From assembly GCA_021299455.1 (NCBI GenBank), contig JAJTGQ010000009.1:1-40726 (forward strand): a stretch of 40,726 bases of DNA, in the 5' to 3' direction. The stretch is from Flammeovirgaceae bacterium. GTDB lineage: Bacteria > Bacteroidota > Bacteroidia > Cytophagales > Cyclobacteriaceae. Below, one piece after another: positions 1-9,300 of the stretch (position 1 is the first letter of the stretch; each line of letters starts with the position of its first letter). The position numbers and the translations under genes were made by a program. The notes beneath the pieces were generated by a model. That model had not been told where the DNA came from and made no database searches. It saw only the letters and a program-made list of their open reading frames with translations.

Positions 1-461
1 ACATTTCCATTGTCTCTGAACTCAATTTCACCCAAGTCAAAATATTTCATGGAGGCAGCTACCGCCTCCTCACGGTTGATTTTGTAGAAGCCAGTTAAAT
101 GGACGATTCGCATGTCATTGATAATCTTGCCAAGCCACGGAGTATAAGACAATGAACCACCGTAGCCTTTGTCTATAAACGCAAGCTTTCCCGCATTCCA
201 ATAAGCTGACGCTGCATCGGGTGAGGTGGCCACTCCCACATCGCCCATTCCAGCTGCACGGCTATCGGGCGTAATTATTAAGAAAGGTACTGCTGTAGTA
301 ATATTCTTATTGTTGGGGTCTTGCCCTACAAGGGTTCCTTGCCCTTGTACTTGAGTTTGAGTAGTCAGGTAGTTAATTGTCCCATTTGGTTGACCTTGGG
401 CTGCCAAATAGGCGCCAAAAGTGAAAATGAAGATCCAACCTTTATTTAACTTATTCATCAT
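1..461 (-). CDS. porV: Type IX secretion outer-membrane protein PorV (N-terminal part)
   Basis: This partial gene is read leftwards and runs off the left edge, so only about 153 N-terminal residues are visible. ATG codons at 461 and 458 both fit the start. A hydrophobic signal segment (WIFIFTFGAYLAAQGQ) is followed by a low-complexity Q/T stretch and then the PorV hallmark AVPFLIITPDSRAAGMGDVG and TSPDAASAYWNAGKLAF, the start of a FadL-like beta barrel. PorV (LptO) is known to shuttle type IX substrates from the translocon to the PorU sortase at the cell surface. It lies 23 nt downstream of porU in the same direction, the expected partner and order. Identification is from motif and context. 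Confidence 0.9.
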   Translation of the reverse strand, partial: MMNKLNKGWIFIFTFGAYLAAQGQPNGTINYLTTQTQVQGQGTLVGQDPNNKNITTAVPFLIITPDSRAAGMGDVGVATSPDAASAYWNAGKLAFIDKGYGGSLSYTPWLGKIINDMRIVHLTGFYKINREEAVAASMKYFDLGEIEFRDNGN

Positions 462-484
462 CAACAGTTAGGCGGTAAAGTTAA

Positions 485-3400
485 CTAATTCATTATTATT
501 AATCTGGAGGCCAACTCATTATTTGAGCCGTCCGTTACGGAACGAACAAATAACCGTGCAATGTATAAACCATTGCTTAATTTTCTGCCATCCGGGTTCT
601 CCCCATTCCATTCATCCAAGGTTACCTGATATTGGCTTTCTTTGACATCATGCTCCTGACTATGAACAATCTGCCCTTGCGAGTTATAGACAACGATAGT
701 GGCAACCAAATCTTCGCCCGGACGGCTATGTGTGAATCTGAAACTCGTGGATTCCGTAACCGGATTCGGGAAATTATAGAATTCAGAAATCTGAATTTGG
801 TTTCCATCACTCACCACGAACTCGATTGTTTTCGTACTCGTATTATTGTGCGTATCCGAAACGGTTAGCGAAAGTGAATGCCGTCCCTTTTTCAATGTAT
901 CCAGCGGGTAAATAAGCAAGCCTTTTTTGTAGTTATCTTTCTCTGAAATGTAGTAGTCGTTAACCACAAAACGATACTGATTGTCCAAAAGGGCCACCAT
1001 GTTGTTGGTTGGGATAAATGAAGTTGTGTTCAATCCGCTCTCATCAAAAAGGCGAGCTACCAAATTTGTATTTGGCCCTACAACGCCACCGGCAACATAG
1101 GTTGTATCGCCCAAAAAAAGTGTGATTTCCGGTGGTGTATTATCGGGTGTCGGTGACGGTTCTAAGCCGCCAACTAGAAAATTAGAAGAGTATCCAAAAG
1201 CATCTTGGTTCGAAGCGGTAGCATAAAGACTTAGTTTGCCCGTTGAAGGTATTGCATCCACATTTCGGGGCATCACAAAGTTAACTTCAAAATTACCATT
1301 GATTGCCGAGGCTCTTCCACTAAAGAGTACATTATCCCACTGTGAATAAGTGAAAGGCGAAGTTCCTTCGGAGCCTTTCGTGATTTCAACGATTGGCTTA
1401 TCATAGAGGGTGATAAATACTTCGCCATTGAAATTCGCTAGTTTCGTTCCGGCTTCTTTTAGTTGCCCTTTTGCTTTAACTTGGGAGAGCCCTTTTAATG
1501 TTGAAGACCCAGTAGTTGTTTTTATTTCATCGATCACGACTTCTTTGTTGCTAAAGCCAATGGTCATTGAAGGATCTCCCAGCAAAGAAAAATTCCGATT
1601 GGATACACCCGAAATACTTGTGTTTTTTGTGTCGCGAAATATTGAGCCAAGATCACGGTACTTGTTGTTTTCCTTTAGAAATAGTGCTGTATAAAATGCG
1701 CGATTGAGGGTAAAATTAGTACTTGAGTTGACGGGACGAGCGGTGGTAACAAGCCCGATTCCTCCGCCTTTAGGTTGTAGTAAAATACGTTCCCCGCTTG
1801 ATATAATGAAAGGATCATCATTCCTACCAAATTCGCAGGTGGCGGTTACAAACAGTGGATACTCCGGGCTATTTTTCCAGTTTAAAACTATTGTTTCTGT
1901 CAATACTTGCTCTTGCATCCAAACTTTCTCAGAGCCATGCCCTGTGTAATTCACGATTGATTTTCCTTTGCGAATGTCCAGATCAAGCGCTCGTGTTGCT
2001 GCCGGGCTAGCCGGACCGGTGTTTCGTTGAATTTGGTCGAAGGAATCCAGATATAATTTTTTGATGTTTAACTCTGGATTTGAAACATCGATCGAATTTG
2101 CCATTTGATCTGCCTGGCTTTGGTGAATATTAAAGTCTGCATCATCGGCCACAAAAAGTATTTCCTTACGCCAAACGCCTTTTGCTTTTGGATTTGTTTC
2201 ATACTCGATCAGTTTGTCTACAACCGCCTTTGCCTCCTCTATTTTTTTTACGGGGATCCTGCCTATGCCCACATCCATCGTTGAGTTTTGAGCGGGACTT
2301 TCCAGCCAGGCACCCTCGTTATCTTCCAACATTCCAAAATAGTCGTCTGAAGAATACGTTTCAAGTGGGCTTAGCGAATTGAGTGACTCATAGATGGGAA
2401 CAAAATTGGTGTTGCTGGCTACCCGAGATTTGTAATCGTAAGAGCCACGCCCGAATAGAAGTACATTCTTCAGCGATGAGCCGGGCTTCCGATAAACATC
2501 CCTAATGAAATCGCGAATGGCCGTGACATCTTGTTTGCCTCCGGAATACTCGTGATAGACTTGATCAGTAGTAACAACCAGTGTTGACAAACCGTTCTTG
2601 CTTTGTCGGTGATTTGCTAATCGCTCTGCTTCCGACCTAAAAGCGGGATGAGTGACAATGATAAGGCTCTTGTTATCGACTGCATGAAGGTTTTGGTTTT
2701 TGATCGTGATTTCAAAGGTTGGAGATTTTGTTTTCTCTGAGTCAAAGGCAATAAATTTTTTTAACGAAGATGTGGGTGATGTAGTCAAAAGCGAGGTTCC
2801 GCTTAGCGTTAATGATTGTAAAACTGTATTGAACGGATCGGTGATATCCCACACGATTGTTTTTGAATTTACGGATGTTACTTCAAAAGTAGAAACCGTG
2901 TTGTCTAAACTTTTCGAAGAAGTAAAAATGGTCTGATCTCCATATAAAGCCAGTTTTCTTTTCATGGTGAAAAGAAAGAAGTCCAGGTATCCTACCGATA
3001 GCCCAGCGGTGCTACCTCTGGTAAACTGATATTTCACCTCTTGTGTATTTTGTGCAGCCGCCTTGACAAATGATGAATTAATACTGATCGTATCTTTTGT
3101 TATTCTCCCTTTGATGCCATACTGGGTATTTGGTATGGCTAGCACGGGTTGGTCAAGTACAGGCGTGTTGTTAAAAAATACCTTGAATGTGCAATCGCTG
3201 ATTGATTGCGACATCACATGGCTTGTCATTTTAATGGGTGAGTTGTCAATGATGCCAGCGATGTTAAATCGAATGACAGCCTCCGGGGTATTGTCAAATT
3301 GTTCGCCAAACCACAGGCGCCCTGATTTTAATAGGTTATATTTTTCAGTTTCATAATATGCAAAGTCATCGAATTCCTGCACGATAGGAAATATTCCCTC

Positions 3401-3880
3401 GATTGTTGCTTGATTGATAATTCTCTTGCCTGGAGTTGCGCCAACGGATAGAAAGTAGAAGTTCTTATCGGCATAAAGATGATTCTCGTATTCAAAGATT
3501 TCTTTCTGCTGATTATATCCATATTTATCTGGCCCCTGACCAAAAAAGAAGATAAAATCTCCTCTGTCAAACTTTCCATCTGCTTCACCTGAAACAAATA
3601 GTGATAACTGAACCAGATCGGCAATTCTTGATTTGTTGTTTGGCTGCGGAAGCATTCCATTGCCACCTGAAAAGAGCTGAATATTTCGAGGATCGATTTG
3701 ATCGGGATTAATACCTGTCTTTCTTAGAAGTTCGTAGTCAATTTTGTAAACACCATCATTTTCCACAGAAAGTTTATGCCAATCGCCAGTAGAAAGTACT
3801 GACGTGACTTGACCGCACGTTGGGAGCGCCAATGCATAGAAAAGCCAAAGTGTAAACGCTATTTTTAATTCTTTAGTCAA
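485..3880 (-). CDS. porU: Type IX secretion system sortase PorU (C25 family peptidase)
   Basis: A 1131-residue protein with an N-terminal hydrophobic export signal (about residues 5-24, ending PTCGQ). A long beta-rich N-terminal region precedes a gingipain-like C25 cysteine peptidase domain with the catalytic dyad His648 (in NYTGHGSEKVW) and Cys682 (in TATCEFGRNDDP). The C-terminal part carries an Ig-like segment and a final FlgD/T9SS-type domain (NFPNPV, NGLYIARL). In the known system PorU removes the C-terminal signal of type IX cargo and attaches cargo to A-LPS at the outer membrane. It starts 2 nt after pssA and is followed 23 nt later by porV, so the two secretion genes are cotranscribed with a phospholipid gene. 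Length and catalytic motifs match the family, and both catalytic residues are intact. Confidence 0.95.
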   Translation of the reverse strand: MTKELKIAFTLWLFYALALPTCGQVTSVLSTGDWHKLSVENDGVYKIDYELLRKTGINPDQIDPRNIQLFSGGNGMLPQPNNKSRIADLVQLSLFVSGEADGKFDRGDFIFFFGQGPDKYGYNQQKEIFEYENHLYADKNFYFLSVGATPGKRIINQATIEGIFPIVQEFDDFAYYETEKYNLLKSGRLWFGEQFDNTPEAVIRFNIAGIIDNSPIKMTSHVMSQSISDCTFKVFFNNTPVLDQPVLAIPNTQYGIKGRITKDTISINSSFVKAAAQNTQEVKYQFTRGSTAGLSVGYLDFFLFTMKRKLALYGDQTIFTSSKSLDNTVSTFEVTSVNSKTIVWDITDPFNTVLQSLTLSGTSLLTTSPTSSLKKFIAFDSEKTKSPTFEITIKNQNLHAVDNKSLIIVTHPAFRSEAERLANHRQSKNGLSTLVVTTDQVYHEYSGGKQDVTAIRDFIRDVYRKPGSSLKNVLLFGRGSYDYKSRVASNTNFVPIYESLNSLSPLETYSSDDYFGMLEDNEGAWLESPAQNSTMDVGIGRIPVKKIEEAKAVVDKLIEYETNPKAKGVWRKEILFVADDADFNIHQSQADQMANSIDVSNPELNIKKLYLDSFDQIQRNTGPASPAATRALDLDIRKGKSIVNYTGHGSEKVWMQEQVLTETIVLNWKNSPEYPLFVTATCEFGRNDDPFIISSGERILLQPKGGGIGLVTTARPVNSSTNFTLNRAFYTALFLKENNKYRDLGSIFRDTKNTSISGVSNRNFSLLGDPSMTIGFSNKEVVIDEIKTTTGSSTLKGLSQVKAKGQLKEAGTKLANFNGEVFITLYDKPIVEITKGSEGTSPFTYSQWDNVLFSGRASAINGNFEVNFVMPRNVDAIPSTGKLSLYATASNQDAFGYSSNFLVGGLEPSPTPDNTPPEITLFLGDTTYVAGGVVGPNTNLVARLFDESGLNTTSFIPTNNMVALLDNQYRFVVNDYYISEKDNYKKGLLIYPLDTLKKGRHSLSLTVSDTHNNTSTKTIEFVVSDGNQIQISEFYNFPNPVTESTSFRFTHSRPGEDLVATIVVYNSQGQIVHSQEHDVKESQYQVTLDEWNGENPDGRKLSNGLYIARLFVRSVTDGSNNELASRLIIMN

Positions 3881-3882
3881 GT

Positions 3883-4578
3883 CTATTGTTTTTCAAATCG
3901 TAGGCCGCCACCTATCAACGATGTGAGGATGTAAAGTAGTATAATCAAAGGGACTGCTGCTACCTGAAAAATGATTAATAATACTGCCGAAAGGCCAATA
4001 AAGCTAAAACGTGACCGATTGTCTGCCCATGTAAAGTTTTTGAATTTAAACGCAAAGAATTTTATTGGAGAAACCATCAAAAGGGAGAACACAATAGTAA
4101 TTAAAACCAAGAGCCAATCTTGACTTAGCCAGGTAGCTACGCTTCCAGAAAGTAGCGGTAGGGAAGTGATAAAAAGAGTATTTGCAGGGGTATTTAGTCC
4201 CTTAAAGGAATCTGTCTGCGATTCGTCTACATTGAAAATGGCTAGTCGCAATGCAGAGAAGGCAGCAATCATAAATGCTGCATAGGGCAGCCAAGCGATG
4301 GGTGATGACGAAGCAATTAATTTGTACATCACCAGAGATGGCAATACGCCAAAGCTTACTACATCGGCCAATGAATCCAATTCTTTGCCAATAATAGAGT
4401 GGACTTTCAACAGTCGTGCAGCGAAGCCATCCAAAAAATCAAAAAGGGCTGCGACCCAGACAAAATAGGCCGCGGGAATACTTCTTTCCTCGAGGCAGTA
4501 AACGATCCCTAAGCAACCACAAATCAGGTTACAACAGGTTAGAAAATTGGGGATGTATTTTTTTATGTTCATACTCAA
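3883..4578 (-). CDS. pssA: CDP-diacylglycerol--serine O-phosphatidyltransferase
   Basis: A 231-residue integral membrane protein with about seven hydrophobic segments. The CDP-alcohol phosphatidyltransferase signature is complete: LDGFAARLLKVHSIIGKELD followed by SLAD, i.e. D-G-x2-A-R-x8-G-x3-D-x3-D, which binds metal and CDP-diacylglycerol. It makes phosphatidylserine, the precursor of phosphatidylethanolamine. Serine as the acceptor is inferred from overall similarity to type II PssA rather than PgsA; the N-terminal IKKYIPNFLTCCNLICG is typical of PssA. The start codon overlaps the stop of the upstream MBL hydrolase by 4 nt, and porU follows after 2 nt, so translation is probably coupled along the operon. 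Confidence 0.9.
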   Translation of the reverse strand: MSMNIKKYIPNFLTCCNLICGCLGIVYCLEERSIPAAYFVWVAALFDFLDGFAARLLKVHSIIGKELDSLADVVSFGVLPSLVMYKLIASSSPIAWLPYAAFMIAAFSALRLAIFNVDESQTDSFKGLNTPANTLFITSLPLLSGSVATWLSQDWLLVLITIVFSLLMVSPIKFFAFKFKNFTWADNRSRFSFIGLSAVLLIIFQVAAVPLIILLYILTSLIGGGLRFEKQ

Positions 4579-5219
4579 TGGGTCAAGGCGCAGAAAGGGT
4601 TTAATTTTTTTTCTTCACCTATTGTTGTTGTAGGGCCATGTCCTGAATACACTACCACGTCATCAGGTAATAGAAAGAGTTTCTGTTGTATGCTTTTTAG
4701 CAATATGTCAAAATTGCCACCGGGAAGATCTGTTCGCCCAATGCTTCTCTTAAAAAGTACATCGCCACTAAAAATAGTTTTCTTTTGCTCATCATAAAAC
4801 GCAATGTGCCCCGGAGAATGGCCAGGAAGAAATAGAATTTTCCAGGTTGTATTCCCAAAAATAAAAGTCTCGTTTTCTTCTAAGAACCGATCGGGGAGTG
4901 TGGGCTGGTAGCCCGCAAAGCCATAGTTGGAGGCATATGATTGCACGGCCAGCAGCACCCTTTCATCGTGTCTGTTGATGAGTAAAGGAACTTTGTATTT
5001 CGTTTTACAATGAAAATTGCCCAATACGTGATCAATATGGCAATGGGTGTTGAGAATAAACTTGACAGTCAAACCTTTCGAAGTTATAAATTGATCAAGT
5101 TCGGCTTTCTCAGTTGGTTCGTAGCACCCCGGATCGATGATTACCGCTTCCTTGGTTTCGTCAAATGCTAGGTAGGTGTTTTCAGAAAATGGATTGAAAA
5201 CAAACGATTGGATAATCAT
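4575..5219 (-). CDS. MBL-fold metallo-hydrolase (glyoxalase II-like)
   Basis: A 214-residue single-domain metallo-beta-lactamase-fold protein. It has the zinc-binding motif THCHIDH (HxHxDH, about residues 59-65), a later His in LPGHSPGH, the bridging Asp in FSGDVLF and a final His in YSGHGPTT, so the dinuclear metal site looks complete. The length matches stand-alone hydroxyacylglutathione-hydrolase-like proteins of Bacteroidota; the true substrate cannot be told from sequence. It is the first gene of the operon leading to pssA-porU-porV. A TAATTTTG -7 box ends only 4 nt before the ATG, so the mRNA may be leaderless. Confidence 0.88.
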   Translation of the reverse strand: MIIQSFVFNPFSENTYLAFDETKEAVIIDPGCYEPTEKAELDQFITSKGLTVKFILNTHCHIDHVLGNFHCKTKYKVPLLINRHDERVLLAVQSYASNYGFAGYQPTLPDRFLEENETFIFGNTTWKILFLPGHSPGHIAFYDEQKKTIFSGDVLFKRSIGRTDLPGGNFDILLKSIQQKLFLLPDDVVVYSGHGPTTTIGEEKKLNPFCALTH

Positions 5220-5223
5220 CCCG

Positions 5224-5231
5224 CAAAATTA
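5224..5231 (-). promoter_or_regulatory. Candidate -7 promoter box for the MBL-pssA-porU-porV operon
   Basis: Read on the minus strand the sequence is TAATTTTG, a full match to the Bacteroidota -7 consensus TAnnTTTG. No TTG lies 19-21 nt upstream, so the -33 element is weak or absent. The box ends 4 nt before the ATG at 5219, much closer than the 18-25 nt seen for several other promoters in this window. Confidence 0.4.
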
Positions 5232-5273
5232 CGAAAACTTGCTTGGCTGGTACTTGATTAGCTCGCCATGCAG

Positions 5274-5281
5274 TACTTTTG
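5274..5281 (+). promoter_or_regulatory. Promoter-like -7 box overlapping the proposed TTG start
   Basis: TACTTTTG matches TAnnTTTG exactly, with a TTG at 5254-5256 (17-nt spacing, slightly short of the usual 19-21). If it is used, transcription starts downstream of the TTG at 5279 and translation must begin at a rarer codon, for example ATT at 5288 or 5291. Confidence 0.3.
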
Positions 5282-6361
5282 TTCTCTATTATTTTTATCG
5301 AACCTCAAGTTGACTATATTATTGTTGGCCAGGGCCTTGCAGGTTCTGCCTTAGCTATACGGCTTTTGGAAAGAGGTAGAAGAGTATCTGTTTTCGATGA
5401 GCCGCTAAAGAATAATTGCTCACGTGTGGCAGCAGGGTTGTTCAATCCCATAACCGGAATGGGCATTGTGAAGACTTGGTTGGCGGAAGAGGTTTTTGCT
5501 TCGTTGCATGCCTTCTATACTGGCTGCGAGAAGTTATTTGGCCAACGATTTTTCTTCCCTTCCTTACTTTATCGACCGTTTAATTCTGCCGAAGAGCAGA
5601 ATAACTGGATGGTCAAATCAGCTGAAAATGGGGTGAGTACTTTTGTGGAAAAGATATATACTGAGTCGGGTTTTGGAAAAGAAGTAAATGATCCCTTTGG
5701 TGGGATTTTATTGAACACTTGTGGGTATTTAGATACCGTATCTTTTTTAGCCTCGACCAGAAATTTTCTGATTTCAAATAATTCCTGGAGCGATTCTCAT
5801 TTTGCGGTAGAAGACGTAGAGCTATCGGGCGAGTCGGTTTCGTACCAGGGAGTGACCGCTCGTAAGATTATTTTTTGCCAGGGAATTGAAGCAAATCCTT
5901 TTTTTGATTGGCTTAACATTCGGCCTCTGAAAGGAGAAACGGTAACATTAAATTTGGATTTTGAGCCCGTTGTGATTTTTAATAAGGGCGTTTATATCGT
6001 TCCATCCAATGGAAACTCTACCTACAAAGCTGGTGCAACGTATGAGCTAAAAAACCTGAGCCCTGACGTGACTGACAAAGCCCGGGTTGAGTTAGTTGAG
6101 AAGTTAACCGGACTGTTAAAAAATCCCTTTTCTGTGGTAGCACAGGAGTGGGGCATCCGGCCAACCACTATTGATAGGCGACCGATTATTGGATCTCATC
6201 CACTCTACAAAAATTTAGTTATTTTTAACGGACTGGGGACAAAAGGTGTAAGTTTAGCTCCTTATTTTTCTGCCCATATAGCCCATTGGTTGGAAGGCAA
6301 AGCGGAAATACTGAAGGAAGTAAATATTAAGAGATTTAATGCGTTATATTCGAAATCTTAA
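5279..6361 (+). CDS. FAD-dependent oxidoreductase (DAO family)
   Basis: A roughly 360-residue protein with an N-terminal Rossmann dinucleotide-binding motif (DYIIVGQGLAGSALAIRLLE, GxGxxG) and a C-terminal FAD-domain segment (GIRPTTIDRRPIIGSHPLYK, then NGLGTKGVSLAPY), as in glycine/D-amino-acid oxidase-like proteins. The substrate is unknown. The start is uncertain: there is no ATG between the upstream in-frame stop (5255-5257) and the Rossmann motif, so the TTG at 5279 is the only common start codon available. That TTG lies inside a promoter-like TACTTTTG. The gene is divergent from the MBL hydrolase and ends 16 nt before the preferred start of the next gene, so the two may be cotranscribed. 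Confidence 0.85.
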   Translation: MFSIIFIEPQVDYIIVGQGLAGSALAIRLLERGRRVSVFDEPLKNNCSRVAAGLFNPITGMGIVKTWLAEEVFASLHAFYTGCEKLFGQRFFFPSLLYRPFNSAEEQNNWMVKSAENGVSTFVEKIYTESGFGKEVNDPFGGILLNTCGYLDTVSFLASTRNFLISNNSWSDSHFAVEDVELSGESVSYQGVTARKIIFCQGIEANPFFDWLNIRPLKGETVTLNLDFEPVVIFNKGVYIVPSNGNSTYKAGATYELKNLSPDVTDKARVELVEKLTGLLKNPFSVVAQEWGIRPTTIDRRPIIGSHPLYKNLVIFNGLGTKGVSLAPYFSAHIAHWLEGKAEILKEVNIKRFNALYSKS

Positions 6362-6377
6362 GCCGAACAAAGCAAAT

Positions 6378-9300
6378 ATGAGAAGGATTGGGGGGGTATT
6401 TTTAGTCTGGATGTTAGCAACGGGTGCAGTTCACGCGCAGCAAACCATAGAAACCTTTGGTCAAAATCGAATTCAATTCAAGAAATTTGACTGGAAATAC
6501 CTGAGTTCTGAGAATTTTGATGTCCATTTCTATGGAGAACGCAGGAAGGTGGCGGAAGAAGCCCTTCAATACCTGGAGTCGGAGTTTGATCGAATTACTG
6601 ACTTGATTGGTTTTTATCCATCTCAAAAGACAAAGGTGTTTTTGTACAACTCTGTGACTGATTTGCAGCAAAGCAATATTGGCCTGAACCACACAAGGTA
6701 CAGTGCGGGTGGCGAGACAGAGTTCATAAAGCCCTATGTAGAAATAGCCCATCCGGGAAATCTGGACGAATTCAAGGAAGAATTGATTTTCAAAATGTCT
6801 GATTTGATGGTGAATGAGATGATGTTTGGTGGCAGCTTAAAGGACATGTTTCAGAATTCGGTGTTGCTGAATTTGCCTGAATGGTTTATTGAAGGAAGCT
6901 CTTATTATGTGGCTCATGGGTGGGACGAGGAGATGGACGATTTTGTCAGGCAGCTGGTACAAAGTAATAGAGTAAATAAAGCATTGCGTTTTTCTGGAAA
7001 GGAGGCTGCGTTGGTAGGCCAGTCGATTTGGAACTTTATTGTTGAAAAATATGGGAAGAGCAGCATCAACAATATCCTTAACTATACACGAATCATTCGT
7101 AATGAAGAACGCAGCATTTTAATCACGCTTGGCATACCGTTTAAACAATTGTTGGTGGATTGGCGGGCTTTCTATAGTGGTATGGAGAAAAAAGTAAGTC
7201 AGAGCTATATGCCATTACAGGACTCCACTCGGTTTACGGAGAACCATCGCAGAACGTTGACTTACACTACCGTGAAGATCAGCCCTGATGGGAAAAAGAT
7301 TGCATATGCTGAAAATGATCGAGGAAGCTTTACGGTAAAAGTAAAGTCATTAGAAAGTGGCAAGGAAAAAATCATTTTAACGGGCGGGAAGCGAGCCATT
7401 AAGCAAACTGTTGACTATCGCATACCCTTGCTCAGTTGGGCTGATGCTAATACGCTAGGTGTAATTGGTGTGAAAAAAGGGCAGTATATATTTTGGCTCT
7501 ATGATCTCAATAGCAAAACGAAGCTACCTCGAGAACTGGATAAGTTTTCAAATATCCGAAGTTTCAACTTTTCGAATAACGGGAGACTCGTAGTTGTCAG
7601 TGCTGACTTCGAAGGTCAGAATGATTTATTTTTGCTAAGCAGTCGTAGAGATCGGACGAAAAGACTTACCAACGATAAGTTTGATGATCTGGATCCGGCT
7701 TTTATACCCAATACCAATACAGTTGTTTTTAGTTCTAACAGACCGTCCGATTCGTTGAATGTTTCTGTCAAGGGGCTGCAAAAACTTTCGCCTAACTACA
7801 ATCTTTTTTTGTACAACATTGACACCACAGTAAACTCGTTGAAGCGCGTTACCAATACATTGAGCAAAGATTTCCATGTTCGGCCCGTAGATGAAAATAA
7901 TTTTTTCTACCTGAGCGATCAGCGGGGCATTACCAACTTGTTTAGGTATAATATGTCCACAGGTATTTATTCGCAGCTAACTAACTACAACTCCAGCGTT
8001 AAAGATTTTGACATCAACTACGGCAATAAGATGCTAGCGGTGGTGCTAACTCAATCTTTGAGAGAAGATATTTTTATTGAACACAACCGGAATTTTGATC
8101 GACAGGTTTTTACTCCCGCTACCCGCAGAAAGGAAGTGGCTCAGGCAAGGGTTTTAACGGAGCGAAAAAAGAAGGAGCAGCCAAAAGCAACCTCCATTAA
8201 AGATTTGATCAATGCTCGTCTTAAGGAAAAAATAGATACTGTAAAATCAGAGCCTCTGCAACCGGCTGTGGAGCAGCCAGTAAAAAAGGACACCGTAAAA
8301 GCCATCCAAAAAAATGCCAACATTAATACTGATGATTATACATTTGATGAGTTAGCACCAGTCATTGCAAAGGTCGATAGCGTTCCAAAAAAAGAATTGT
8401 TGAAGCCGACAGAGAAACCCTTAAACACTGACGACTATGTGTTTGAAGAGGAGGCCATTAAGAATAAACAGCCGAGCGAGACATTCCTGACGCGCTATAT
8501 GAAAGCCAGAGAAGTAAACCGGGTCAAGGGGCCGTTTCCGTATTTTCCAAAATTCAGCTATGAAAATATTGTCACCAGTTTTGTGATCGATCAACTTCGC
8601 GGCCCGGGGTTGAAGCTAGAAGTGCAGATGAATGATATGTTGGAGAATTATCGAATTTTTGGTGGTCTTCAAACAGCTTTTGATTTTAAAAGTGGAGATA
8701 TGTTTGGGGAGTTTCAATATTTGCCAAACCGAGTTGATTACAGCATTCGTTTTGATCGGAAGGTAATTTTCTGGCAGCCGTTGCTGAGGGAATCAGCTGA
8801 AGACGAGAGACAAAAATATTCGTTTCAAAAACTAGAGTTGGGCGCCTCTTATCCAATATCTGTGCGAACACGGATTACACTAAAACCATTTGCAGGCTAC
8901 ACACAATATGTTGACTTGGGAAAAACAATTCCTGCTGCTGGTGTTCCCACGTTCTTGCCTTCGCGATCACAAACCTATCTAGGAGGCCGAGCAGAGATTG
9001 TTTACGATAATTCTATCACGACAGGGCTGAACATTATTGAAGGTACTCGAGGAAAACTGAGTGCAGTCTTCTATGAAGGAGTCGGTAATTCACGAAGAAG
9101 CTTTAGTCAGGTTTCGGTGGATATCAGACGGTATCAAAAAATATACAAAGAGATCGTTTTTGCTGTGCGTGGCTATGCTGGAAGCTTCTTTGGCGCGGCT
9201 CCAAAGAGCTATCTATTAGGTGGAACCGACAATTGGTTTAGTAATTGGTTTGGCCCCAATACGGGGCAAGCGTTCAATAGAGACGGAGCATTGAATCCAT

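Noticed and set aside
1410-3356. Several plus-strand open frames opposite porU
   Set aside because: They lie entirely within the strongly supported porU frame, have no recognisable domains and no upstream promoter; they are frame shadows.
6339-6377. Upstream ATG for the large outer-membrane protein
   Set aside because: It overlaps the FAD gene and would bury the signal peptide behind 13 polar residues; the ATG at 6378 gives a normal exported N-terminus.
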